Part shown: one piece after another, positions 56,564 through 64,000 of the stretch
How positions within the stretch are numbered: position 1 is the stretch's first letter
How the letters are laid out: each line of letters starts with the position of its first letter
Assembly: GCF_028368975.1 (NCBI RefSeq)
Contig: NZ_JAQNDM010000002.1
Span: forward strand, 3,528,425 to 3,592,424
Origin: Stigmatella ashevillena
Lineage (GTDB): Bacteria; Myxococcota; Myxococcia; Myxococcales; Myxococcaceae
Length of the DNA: 64,000 nucleotides
Direction of reading: 5' to 3'
Position numbers and translations under genes: made by a program
Notes under the pieces: model-generated
Database searches by the model: none
Told to the model about the DNA's origin: nothing
The model's input: the letters and a program-made list of their open reading frames with translations, nothing else

Positions 56564-56784
56564 CGTCCCTCCACCGTGAAGCCGCTACGTGAAGCGCCAC
56601 ACTGGGACAGGCCCTTTCGGACGCCCAGCCTTCCTGAAGGCTACCATTGCCACGCGCCCAGCGTGGAGGGGGAAGCCAGGAGGGGCAAATTTCCTACCGT
56701 CCGGCAGCCCGGGCGTCCAGCCAAGCGACAGGCGTCTTCAGGGAAGTAGGCCCCCGGCGCTTCGGCCCGTAGACTGCCGCAGCC

Positions 56785-58806
56785 GTGGAGTATCCCGAGC
56801 AGCACCTCTCCTGGATGGGTCGCTACCGCCTGAGCGCGCGCATCGCGACGGGCGGCATGGCGGAGGTGTACCTGGGCCGCCGCATCGAGGAGGACGGGCG
56901 GCGCGGCCCCGCGGTGGCCGTCAAGCGGCTCCTGCCCCACCTCACCTCGGACCGGCGCATCGTGCAGATGTTCCTCAACGAGGCGCGCATCACCGCCCAG
57001 ATTCACCACCCCAACGTCGTCACCATCCTGGAAACGGGGATGGACGGGACCGAGCCCTTCATCGCCCTGGAGCTGCTGGAGGGGCGCTCCTTCGCCGAGC
57101 TGAGGCAGGAGGCCGCGGAGCGGGGCCGACGCGTGCCCCTGGGGGTCACCCTGCGCACCCTGGTGGACGCGTGCCGAGGCCTGGATGCCGCCCACCGGGC
57201 CGTGGACGAGACCGGCCGTCCCCTGCGCATCGTCCACCGCGACTTCACCCCGGACAACATCCACGTCGGCGCCAACGGGTCCGTCAAGGTCATCGACTTC
57301 GGCATCGCCAAGGCGGACGCGCTCGACTCGGGCACAGAGCCGGGCACGCTCAAGGGCAAGTTCTTCTACATGTCGCCGGAGATGATCACCGGGCAGCGGG
57401 TGGACCACCGCGCGGACATCTTCGCCGCGGGGGTGATGCTCTACGAGCAGCTCTGCGGAAGGCGGCCCTTCACCGGGCTCAAGCCCGAGGAGGTGCTGGC
57501 CCGCATCACCGAGGGGCGCCCCAAGCCTCCCACCGCGTTTGATCCGTCCGTCCCCGACGCCCTGGAGCACATCTGCCTCACCGCGCTCCACCGGGCCCCC
57601 GAGTCCCGCTTCGAGACGCTTCAAGTCTTCATTGACGCCATCGAGAGCGTGGGGGGCTCCGCCGAGGTGGCCTCCTCCGAGGCGGTGGCCGACTACGTCG
57701 AGTCCCTCTTCCCCCGGGACAGCGACCCGAAGCGCCTGACGCTCCAGCGGGCCCGCTCCGCCGATCCCTCGGACTCCGGCGTCTCCGCCGCCCAGGCCGC
57801 CCAGACGCCTGCCCGGACCTCCTCCCCGGCGGACTCCCAACCTCCCCGCCGCGCGCCGACTCCCCAGAAGCGGCGCCAGTGGCCGGTGCTCGCCCTGGCG
57901 GGACTGGCGTTGCTGGGGCTCGGCGCGGGGGGGACCTATCTGCTGCTGCGGCCCACCGTTCCCCCGGCCGAGCGGCTCGCCCAGGCGGAGACCACCCCGG
58001 CCCCCCCCGAGCGGCTGGCCTTCCTGCAAGGCATCGAGAAGGACCCGCGCGCCACCGCCCAGGAGCTGGCCCGCGCCGGAGAACTCCTCATGGAGCTGGG
58101 CGCCCACGAGGCCGTCCTCTCGCTCTCGGAGACGTTCATCCAGCGCTTCCCCCAGGACCTGGAGGCCCACCTGCTCGATGCGCGCGCCGCCACCGCCCTG
58201 CTCATGGGCAAGCGCGCCGAGCGGTCCATCGAAGAGGCCTCCTCGCTGGCGCCCAAGGACGTGCGGCCCCTGCTCGCCCTGGCCGACCTGCGGGAGCGGC
58301 AGGGCGATGTGCCCGGGGCGCTCGGCGCGCTCGCCAAGGCCTATGAGAAACGGCCCCGGGAGGCCCGGATCGCTCCGCGCTATGGGCTGCTGCTCTCCCA
58401 GAGCGGACAGCTCGACGAGGCCGCGGCCGTGCTCGGCGCCTGGATCCGGGAACACAACGATGCGAGACCGCTCGCCGAACTCGCCTTCGTGCGCTACCGC
58501 CAGGCGCGCATGGAGGACGCCGCCGCCCTCCTCAAGCGCGCGCTGCGCAAGGCCCCCCGGCTCGCCGTGGCGCACTACTACCTGGGGGCCGTCCTCTTCC
58601 AGAAAGGGGACACCGCGGGCGCCGAGCGCGCCTACCGGCAGGCGGATCAGCTCGACCCGGCAGACCCACGGGCCCTCTCCGCCCGGTGTCAGCTCCACGC
58701 CCGGGCGGGCGATGCGAACGCCATGGCCGAAGCCCAACAGCTCATCGCCAGCCGGTTTCCGGCACAGGCGGCGGCTTTGGCGGCGGAGTGCTCGGCCAGC
58801 CATTAA
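56785..58806 (+). CDS. Eukaryote-like Ser/Thr protein kinase with transmembrane and TPR regions
   Basis: 673 aa, GTG start at 56785. Kinase domain about 14-280: GGMAEVYLG, K47 in VAVKRLL, D153 in HRDFTPDN, D171 in IDFGIAK, and FFYMSPEM. A disordered Pro/Ser linker leads to a transmembrane helix (about 366-388; VLALAGLALLGLGAGG), then TPR repeats (about 400-660; EEASSLAPKDVRPLLALADLRERQGD, YRQADQLDPADPRALSARCQLHAR). So the kinase is cytoplasmic and the TPRs would be outside. Myxobacteria encode many such receptor-like kinases. Confidence 0.92.
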   Translation: MEYPEQHLSWMGRYRLSARIATGGMAEVYLGRRIEEDGRRGPAVAVKRLLPHLTSDRRIVQMFLNEARITAQIHHPNVVTILETGMDGTEPFIALELLEGRSFAELRQEAAERGRRVPLGVTLRTLVDACRGLDAAHRAVDETGRPLRIVHRDFTPDNIHVGANGSVKVIDFGIAKADALDSGTEPGTLKGKFFYMSPEMITGQRVDHRADIFAAGVMLYEQLCGRRPFTGLKPEEVLARITEGRPKPPTAFDPSVPDALEHICLTALHRAPESRFETLQVFIDAIESVGGSAEVASSEAVADYVESLFPRDSDPKRLTLQRARSADPSDSGVSAAQAAQTPARTSSPADSQPPRRAPTPQKRRQWPVLALAGLALLGLGAGGTYLLLRPTVPPAERLAQAETTPAPPERLAFLQGIEKDPRATAQELARAGELLMELGAHEAVLSLSETFIQRFPQDLEAHLLDARAATALLMGKRAERSIEEASSLAPKDVRPLLALADLRERQGDVPGALGALAKAYEKRPREARIAPRYGLLLSQSGQLDEAAAVLGAWIREHNDARPLAELAFVRYRQARMEDAAALLKRALRKAPRLAVAHYYLGAVLFQKGDTAGAERAYRQADQLDPADPRALSARCQLHARAGDANAMAEAQQLIASRFPAQAAALAAECSASH

Positions 58807-58818
58807 CTCCTGCCCGCC

Positions 58819-59841
58819 ATGACACGCCTTGCCCTCCTCGGCTCCCTCGGCGCGGTGTTGCTCCTCGCGAGCGCCCCCGCATGCTCCTCGGATTCCCGCC
58901 CGCTCCCGCCGACAGAAGACCCCCCCGACAGAGTCTTTCCGCCCATCGTGGACCGCACCTCCTGCACGGGGCTCACCGTGGGGCCCGGCGACTTCGAATG
59001 GACGCTGGAGCACGAGGGGCGTCCCCGGGCCTACAAAGTCCACGTCCCCCCGGGCTACAACGCGGCGCGGCCCACCCCGGCCGTCATCGCCTTTCACGGC
59101 TTTGGCTCGACCGAGCTGGAGCAGGAAGGCCTGAGCCGGATGTCCGAAGTGGCGGACGAGGAGGGATTCCTCGCCATCTACCCCCGGGGACTGAACAACC
59201 CCGAGGTGGAGCGCACGCCGGACGGCGGGTTCACCGACTCCCGGAGTTGGAACGCGGGCGGGTGCTGCGGGTCCGCGCAGCTCGGCCGGGTGGACGATGT
59301 GGGCTTCGTGGAGGCGCTCTTCGCGGATCTGGACACGAAGCTCTGCGTGGACACCCGCCGCACCTATGCCACGGGGCTCTCCAATGGAGCCTTCTTCTCG
59401 TACCGGCTGGCCTGTGAGCGCGCGGAGCGCTTCGCCGCCATCGCGCCCGTGGCCGGCATGGAGAACGTCGCCGTGTGCGAGCCCAGCCGTCCGGTGCCGG
59501 TGATACACTTCCACGGCACGGCCGACGCCACCATCGCCTACACCGGAGGCACCATTCCCCTCGGCCGCGCCTACCCGTCCGCGCCCGCCACGGTGGAGCG
59601 CTGGGCGGAGCGCAATGGCTGCACAGGCCCCCAGACGCAAACCTACCGCCGCGGGGACAGCACCTGCGTCACGTCCACCGGCTGCAAGCCCGAGAGCGCC
59701 ACCGCGACGCTGTGCACCGTGGAGGGCGGCGGCCACACCTGGCCTGGGGGACTCGTGCCTCCCGACCTGGGCTACACGACGCAGGATCTCGACGCCACGC
59801 GCGAGATGTGGCGCTTCTTCGAAGCCCACCCCCGCCCCTGA
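58819..59841 (+). CDS. PHB-depolymerase-like esterase lipoprotein
   Basis: 340 aa. MTRLALLGSLGAVLLLASAPAC is a lipoprotein signal (C22), followed by a short linker. The alpha/beta hydrolase core is LpqC/poly(3-hydroxybutyrate)-depolymerase-like: PAVIAFHGFGSTELEQ, YPRGLNN, GCCG, the nucleophile Ser in ATGLSNGAFFSYRLAC, an Asp-region FHGTADATIAYTGG, and the catalytic His in GGGHTWPGG. Several cysteines suggest disulfides. The feruloyl-esterase/PHB-depolymerase families overlap, so the natural substrate is open. It follows the kinase gene by 12 bp and may be co-transcribed. Confidence 0.88.
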   Translation: MTRLALLGSLGAVLLLASAPACSSDSRPLPPTEDPPDRVFPPIVDRTSCTGLTVGPGDFEWTLEHEGRPRAYKVHVPPGYNAARPTPAVIAFHGFGSTELEQEGLSRMSEVADEEGFLAIYPRGLNNPEVERTPDGGFTDSRSWNAGGCCGSAQLGRVDDVGFVEALFADLDTKLCVDTRRTYATGLSNGAFFSYRLACERAERFAAIAPVAGMENVAVCEPSRPVPVIHFHGTADATIAYTGGTIPLGRAYPSAPATVERWAERNGCTGPQTQTYRRGDSTCVTSTGCKPESATATLCTVEGGGHTWPGGLVPPDLGYTTQDLDATREMWRFFEAHPRP

Positions 59842-59863
59842 GCCCGTGCCCGCAGGGGCGGGC
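59842..59863. terminator. Hairpin between convergent esterase and histidine kinase genes
   Basis: GCCCGTGCC-CGCA-GGGGCGGGC: an 8-pair stem with one mismatch and one wobble, in the 27-bp gap between converging stops. Confidence 0.4.
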
Positions 59864-59868
59864 CCCGC

Positions 59869-61764
59869 TCACATCCGGACCATGACTTCTTCGGCCACGG
59901 GCCAGCCCGGGTCCGGCGTCAGCGCCAGCGTGTTGCGCACCCGGGCCACCAGTTCGTCCTGACGGTAGGGCCGGGCACAGAGCACCGTGCCCTCCTGTGC
60001 CCAGGCGGGCAACCTCGCACCCGCCAGGAGGATGGGCACGGGCCGGGCACGGGGCAGGGTGGCGAAGGTCTCCAGGAAGACGCCCACCTCCTTCTGGGAG
60101 GCGCTCGCGGACAGGAGGATGAGGTCCACGGGCAGGTGGGCCTCCTGGCGCAGGGCCTCGTTCCCATCCCGAACGGTGAGCACCTCGAAGCCCTCGGCCC
60201 TCAGCACGCGCGCGGCCTCGTCCTCTTGGATGCGGTCCTCGTCCAGCAGCAGGACGCGCCGGGGGAGCCGCCCCACCTCGCGCGCGCTCATGCGCGGCAG
60301 ACTCACCGAGAAGGTGGAGCCCTGCCCCTCGGCGCTCGACAGGGAAAGGTTGCCGCCGTGCATCTTGCAGATGGAGTGGCTGATGAAGAGCCCCAGCCCC
60401 AGCCCACCGAAGTTGCGGTGGGAGACGTTGCGCGCCCGGTAGAAGCGCTGGAACACCTGCGCCTGGTCCGCCCCGGGAATGCCAATGCCGTGGTCCTTCA
60501 CGTGGATGCGGGCCTCGTCGCCCAACTCCTCCACCTCCACGGTGATGGGCGCACCCGCCGGGCTGTACTTGTGCGCGTTCTCCAACAGGTTGACGAGCAC
60601 CTGCTCCAGCCGGTCCCGGTCTCCCTGCACCCACACGCGCGAGCGGGACACGTTCACCGAGAAGGGGCGCTCGAAGGCATGGCGGAAGTGGTCCACCACC
60701 TCCGCCACGAGCTGGCCCAGCTCCAGCGGCGCGGCATGCATCGCCAGCTTGCCCAGCTCCAGCCGCGAGGCGTCCAGCAGGTCATCCACCAGCCCGGCCA
60801 GCCGGTCCACCTGCCGCTTGGACTTGAGCACGCTGGCAAGCTCCACCGGCTGTCCGGTGGCGATGCGCCGCTCCATCGTGAAGAGGCTGAGCTTGAGCGG
60901 GGTGAGCGGCGTCTTCAGCTCGTGCGAGGCGATGGACATGAACTCCTCGCGCACCCGCAGCGCCGCCTGGGCCTCGCGCAGCAGCCGCGCGTTCTCCACC
61001 GCCACCGCGAGCTGCCCGGCCGCCGCCATCCACAAGTCCAGCTCCCTCACGGAGAAGGACGCGCCCTGCTCCTTATAAAGGAGGAGCAGCCCCACCGTGC
61101 GCTTGGGCGCGCACAACGGCACGGCGGCGAAGATGGAGCCCATGCTGTCGCCGTACCCGCGCTGGACGCCAATCTGGGCCCGCCGCGTGGCGAGCGCGTG
61201 CTGAAAGGGGTCCGCCGCCGGATCAAACGTGTCCTCGGGAGAGTCCCGGTCCGCCAGGTCCGACACGGCGGCCCGGCGCAGGGTTCCCTGCGTTCCTTCC
61301 TCACACAGGAACACCTCCGCGCGCCGCACCTGGGCGCAGCGCACCAGGGCCAGCACGGCCGCCGAGCACACGCTGTCCACATCCAGCGTCTCCCCCACGG
61401 CGCGGGCCACCTGCTGCACCACCTGGGAGAAGGCCTCCTCATCATCCAATCCGGAAGGATCGAAGATGAGCCAGGCGCCGGGGGGCTCTCCCTCCCCCGC
61501 GGGCTGCACCTGGACACGCACCTGGCGCATCGCACAGGTGATGAGGTGCCCCGCGTACGGACGGCCCGCCCGGACGGCCCGGACCAGGGCATCCCGGCTT
61601 CGGCTGTACTCCAGCCCTTCAAGCAGGCCCCGGCCCACCGTCAGGGGCAGGCCGACCTTCCGGGCGAAATCCGCTTCCAACCACTGAACCTGCAACTCGG
61701 GGCCCACGCGGAGCATGGCCTGAGGCAGCAGATTGAGAACGTTCTCGAAGTCTGGAGGGACCAT
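59869..61764 (-). CDS. Sensor histidine kinase with GAF domain and degenerate receiver
   Basis: 631 aa from ATG 61764. N-terminal PAS-like segment (about 1-110; FENVLNLLPQAMLRVGPELQVQWLEADFARKVG), GAF domain (about 125-265; CSAAVLALVRCAQVRRAEVFL), a HisKA helix with H281 in IASHELKTPLTPLKLSLF, and a HATPase domain with VNLLENAHKYSPAG, DHGIGIPG, GGLGLGLFIS. The C-terminal receiver-like segment (about 500-620) begins VLLLDEDRIQEDEAARVL, but its phosphoacceptor site reads VDLILLSASAS and the late Lys reads ARPY. Both key residues are changed, so it is probably a pseudo-receiver. No signal peptide or transmembrane segment, so it is cytosolic. Confidence 0.9.
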   Translation of the reverse strand: MVPPDFENVLNLLPQAMLRVGPELQVQWLEADFARKVGLPLTVGRGLLEGLEYSRSRDALVRAVRAGRPYAGHLITCAMRQVRVQVQPAGEGEPPGAWLIFDPSGLDDEEAFSQVVQQVARAVGETLDVDSVCSAAVLALVRCAQVRRAEVFLCEEGTQGTLRRAAVSDLADRDSPEDTFDPAADPFQHALATRRAQIGVQRGYGDSMGSIFAAVPLCAPKRTVGLLLLYKEQGASFSVRELDLWMAAAGQLAVAVENARLLREAQAALRVREEFMSIASHELKTPLTPLKLSLFTMERRIATGQPVELASVLKSKRQVDRLAGLVDDLLDASRLELGKLAMHAAPLELGQLVAEVVDHFRHAFERPFSVNVSRSRVWVQGDRDRLEQVLVNLLENAHKYSPAGAPITVEVEELGDEARIHVKDHGIGIPGADQAQVFQRFYRARNVSHRNFGGLGLGLFISHSICKMHGGNLSLSSAEGQGSTFSVSLPRMSAREVGRLPRRVLLLDEDRIQEDEAARVLRAEGFEVLTVRDGNEALRQEAHLPVDLILLSASASQKEVGVFLETFATLPRARPVPILLAGARLPAWAQEGTVLCARPYRQDELVARVRNTLALTPDPGWPVAEEVMVRM

Positions 61765-61974
61765 AGGCGGGGTCCTTCGAAATAGGGGCCCCCTGCCCGC
61801 CCTGACAACCGCCGCCCGGCTTTTCCCAGGAGTCCGGCATCCTCCCCGTTGGTGGGACAACACTGACCCGGCGCCCTTCCTCCACCGGCTGACAGCCGCC
61901 TCGCCTTGGGGGCAGGGAGGCATTCATTGGGGAACGCTTACGGCGGCGCCTTCGTGTGGTAAAGGACAGGCGCC

Positions 61975-62337
61975 ATGCCTTCTGAGCCCTCCAAGGATCT
62001 GCAGACCTTCCCCAACCCGGCGGCCGAGCGCGACTATGAGATCGCCTTCGACGTTCCGGAGTTCACCTGCCTGTGCCCGATGACCGGGCAGCCCGACTTC
62101 GCGCACTTCAAGATCCGCTATGTGCCGGACGAGCTGTGCGTGGAACTCAAGAGCCTCAAGTTCTACATGTGGTCCTACCGCAACGAGGGCGCGTTCCACG
62201 AGAAGGTGACCAACACCATCGCGGACGACATCATCCGGGCCATCAAGCCCCGCAAGCTCACGGTGGTGGGAGACTTCTTCGTGCGCGGCGGCATCGGCAC
62301 CGTCGTCACCGTGACGCACGAGAAGAAGAAGGGCTAA
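61975..62337 (+). CDS. queF: NADPH-dependent 7-cyano-7-deazaguanine reductase (type I)
   Basis: 120 aa, short unimodular type. It reduces preQ0 to preQ1 in queuosine synthesis. The catalytic Cys is C34 (TCLCP) and the acid D41 (TGQPDFA); substrate contacts follow in [18 protein letters not shown]. The AAAGGACAG ribosome-binding site lies 7 nt upstream of ATG. Its stop overlaps the convergent truB stop. No preQ1 riboswitch is visible in the 5' region. Confidence 0.95.
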   Translation: MPSEPSKDLQTFPNPAAERDYEIAFDVPEFTCLCPMTGQPDFAHFKIRYVPDELCVELKSLKFYMWSYRNEGAFHEKVTNTIADDIIRAIKPRKLTVVGDFFVRGGIGTVVTVTHEKKKG

Positions 62338-63248
62338 AGCCCTCCGCGCAGCTCCAGCTTCATCCGGAACGTGCCCTCCTGCTCTTGCAGGAGCGCCACC
62401 CACCGGCCGAGGTGGAAGCCCCGCACGGGCGCCTGGGGATCCGGGAAGCCCGGCGGCAGACGCCACTCCGGAGGCAGACGCCGCCCCAGCGCAATGGGCC
62501 GCTCCCGCCGCAGCTCCCCCACCTCCGCATCCGAGAGCTCTCGCAGGGCGCTCCAGGGCAGCAACTGGCGTCCGTGCAGCCCCACGCGCCGCCCAGGCCC
62601 CGGGTCCTCCCAGGGACCGATGGCCGTGCGGTGCAGCCGGGCCAGGTGGGCCCCACACCCGAGGCGCCTTCCCAGCTCCCGGGCCAAGGAGCGCACGTAG
62701 AAGCCTCCCCGGCACACCAGCTCCAGCCGGCTGGAGCGCGGCAGATCGTGGGAGAGCCAACGCGCCTCGTGCAAGTAGACGCGTGAGGGCGGCAGCACCA
62801 CCTCCTCGCCCCGGTGGGCCTTGCGGTACGCGGGCTCTCCGCCCAGCTTCTTCGCGCTGGTGGCGGGAGGCACCTGGTCATGCCACCCCCGGAAGCCCCC
62901 GAGCGCCGCCTCCAGCGCCTCGGGCGTCAGGGCAGAGGGGTCTCCCTGGTGAACCACCCGGCCCAGCAGATCTCCGTTGTCCGTCTCCGAGCCCCAGAGG
63001 ACCTGCGCCACATAGCGCTTCGGCACGGCGTGCAGCAGGTCCATCAGCCGCGTGGCCTGGCCCACCAGCAGCAGCAGCAGCCCCTCGGCGAACGGATCCA
63101 GCGTCCCACCGTGGCACACGGGCACCCGCTTGCCAGGGCGCGCGGCCTCGAGCTCGGCCATCGCGGCGCGCACCGAGGTGAAGCTCGTCTCCCCCAGCGG
63201 CTTGTGGACGAGGTGAATGCCGGGCTCCAGCGGCGCGGCCTCCCTCAA
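62334..63248 (-). CDS. truB: tRNA pseudouridine(55) synthase
   Basis: 304 aa from TTG 63248, chosen because it overlaps the kinase stop by 4 bases (TTGA). GTG 63281 is an alternative. It isomerises U55 of tRNA. The catalytic Asp is in [37 protein letters not shown] and [19 protein letters not shown] are other family landmarks. The C-terminal part includes the insertion and thumb regions of TruB. Overlap with a Ser/Thr-kinase gene suggests co-transcription. Confidence 0.93.
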   Translation of the reverse strand: MREAAPLEPGIHLVHKPLGETSFTSVRAAMAELEAARPGKRVPVCHGGTLDPFAEGLLLLLVGQATRLMDLLHAVPKRYVAQVLWGSETDNGDLLGRVVHQGDPSALTPEALEAALGGFRGWHDQVPPATSAKKLGGEPAYRKAHRGEEVVLPPSRVYLHEARWLSHDLPRSSRLELVCRGGFYVRSLARELGRRLGCGAHLARLHRTAIGPWEDPGPGRRVGLHGRQLLPWSALRELSDAEVGELRRERPIALGRRLPPEWRLPPGFPDPQAPVRGFHLGRWVALLQEQEGTFRMKLELRGGL

Positions 63249-64000
63249 CGCTTCATCTTCTTCTCGACGGGAGGAGCCCACTGGTCCTGGGTGAGGTAGA
63301 TGCCCGTGCCCGTGGCGGTGGCCAGGGCGAGCAACGCCGCCACGACCCACTTGAGCTTCCCGCCTCCCGACCGCTTGCGGCGGCCCGCCGCGTAGGAGTC
63401 CAGCACCCCCAGCTCCGCTTGCGTCAGGTGCGCCAGCGCCTCCGACTCCGTGAGCTTCTCCCGGTGGCGCAGGAAGGCCACCAGCAGGGCCGGGTGAGAG
63501 ACTTCGATCTCCCGGGCCAGGAACAGGTCCAGCTCGCGCCGCATCGCCGCCGCGTCCGGGTAACGGTTCTCCGGCTTCACCTCCAGGGCGCGCTGGACGA
63601 TGTTCGCCAGGGGCTTGGGCACCTCGGGGGCCACCTTGTGCAGCGGCTTGTACAGGCCATCGCGGATCTTCGCGAACACCTCGCCCGCGGTCCGCCCCTG
63701 AAAGGGACGCGCCCCGGTCAGCGTCTCGTAGAGCAACACCCCCAGCGAGAAGATGTCGGTCCGGGCATCCAGCTTCGCCCCGGTCACCTGCTCCGGAGAC
63801 ATGTACGCCGGCGTGCCCACCGCCACGCCCTGCTGGGTGAGCGCCACCATGTCCACATCCTTGGCGATGCCAAAATCCATCAGCTTCACCTCGCCGGACT
63901 TGGCGAGCATGACATTGGCGGGCTTGAGGTCGCGGTGGATGATGTGGCGGAAGTGCGCATGGTCCAACGCGCTGGCGATGCGCGCGCAGATGACGGCGGC
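63245..64000 (-). CDS. Ser/Thr protein kinase, C-terminal part (runs off the window)
   Basis: 251 codons are visible, open to the window edge. They include the catalytic loop [18 protein letters not shown], the activation loop [13 protein letters not shown] and the C-lobe ([30 protein letters not shown]-type helix). After the kinase domain there is a juxtamembrane helix region ([19 protein letters not shown]) and a transmembrane segment near the C terminus ([21 protein letters not shown]) with a 15-residue basic tail. Its stop overlaps truB. The N-lobe with the ATP-binding Lys lies outside the window. Confidence 0.92.
   Translation of the reverse strand, partial: AAVICARIASALDHAHFRHIIHRDLKPANVMLAKSGEVKLMDFGIAKDVDMVALTQQGVAVGTPAYMSPEQVTGAKLDARTDIFSLGVLLYETLTGARPFQGRTAGEVFAKIRDGLYKPLHKVAPEVPKPLANIVQRALEVKPENRYPDAAAMRRELDLFLAREIEVSHPALLVAFLRHREKLTESEALAHLTQAELGVLDSYAAGRRKRSGGGKLKWVVAALLALATATGTGIYLTQDQWAPPVEKKMKR

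Noticed and set aside
56641-59829. Very long minus-strand reading frame (over 1000 codons) antisense to the kinase and esterase genes
   Set aside because: It lies opposite two well-supported plus-strand genes with catalytic motifs and has no family features; GC-rich DNA often leaves the opposite strand open.
61900-61974. preQ1 riboswitch upstream of queF
   Set aside because: The leader is short and has no aptamer-like pseudoknot sequence; only a normal ribosome-binding site is seen.
1-64000. CRISPR array, rRNA operon, or intact insertion sequence
   Set aside because: No regularly spaced repeats of 25-40 bp, no rRNA sequence and no transposase gene are visible; the only mobile-element trace is the integrase fragment at 29.1 kb.

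Overview
The window looks like a chromosomal segment of a myxobacterium, probably in the Cystobacter/Stigmatella/Archangium/Hyalangium part of the Myxococcota. The DNA is very GC-rich with strong third-position GC. It carries many secreted proteins and lipoproteins, eukaryote-like Ser/Thr kinases with TPR tails, an ECF sigma factor ending in a cysteine cluster (CorE type) next to copper-export genes, and a lipoprotein resembling the SitA kin-discrimination toxins known from Myxococcus. The species call is inference; the rest is read from the sequence.

Layout. 1-2.1 kb: a translationally coupled isochorismatase-like hydrolase and glutamine-synthetase-like ligase. 2.2-10.1 kb: a giant thioester alpha-2-macroglobulin and a DUF4874/DUF4832 secreted protein. 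10.2-17 kb: small and poorly known secreted proteins, a possibly frameshifted small gene, and an ECF-like sigma factor with a papain-like protein. 17.3-22.3 kb: an uncharacterised cluster with three DUF2589 paralogues, a 343-aa companion and a zinc-ribbon protein on the minus strand, facing a 217-aa orphan and a 136-aa protein with a caspase-like His/Cys pattern on the plus strand. 22.4-27 kb: an outer-membrane barrel, an M1 aminopeptidase and a beta-helical protein. 27-29.5 kb: an accessory islet with gene remnants, a SitA-like toxin and likely immunity gene, and a broken tyrosine recombinase abutting tRNA-Pro(CGG).

29.7-43 kb is mainly housekeeping: rpe, pyk, an NFACT protein, a histone-H1-like protein, dus, a GH1 beta-glucosidase, an M50 protease, a desaturase, bcp, and a GAF/HD-GYP protein. 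43.1-49.6 kb is a copper-resistance locus. A minus-strand operon (lipoprotein, TolC-like protein, multicopper oxidase, CorE-like sigma) lies back to back with copA and a cupredoxin. Both arms start with the same promoter-like motif, TGTAAT-N16-CGTCT(A/G), which suggests one sigma factor drives both. 49.7-64 kb: pirin, two SRPBCC proteins with a cytochrome P450, an alpha/beta hydrolase, peroxiredoxin, an SsnA-like amidohydrolase with an altered metal motif, two Ser/Thr kinases, a PHB-depolymerase-like esterase, a histidine kinase with a degenerate receiver, queF and truB.

The best candidates for undescribed biology are the DUF2589/caspase-like cluster and the SitA-like toxin pair at tRNA-Pro. 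The paired promoters of the copper locus are the clearest regulatory prediction. No CRISPR array, rRNA or intact insertion sequence was seen.
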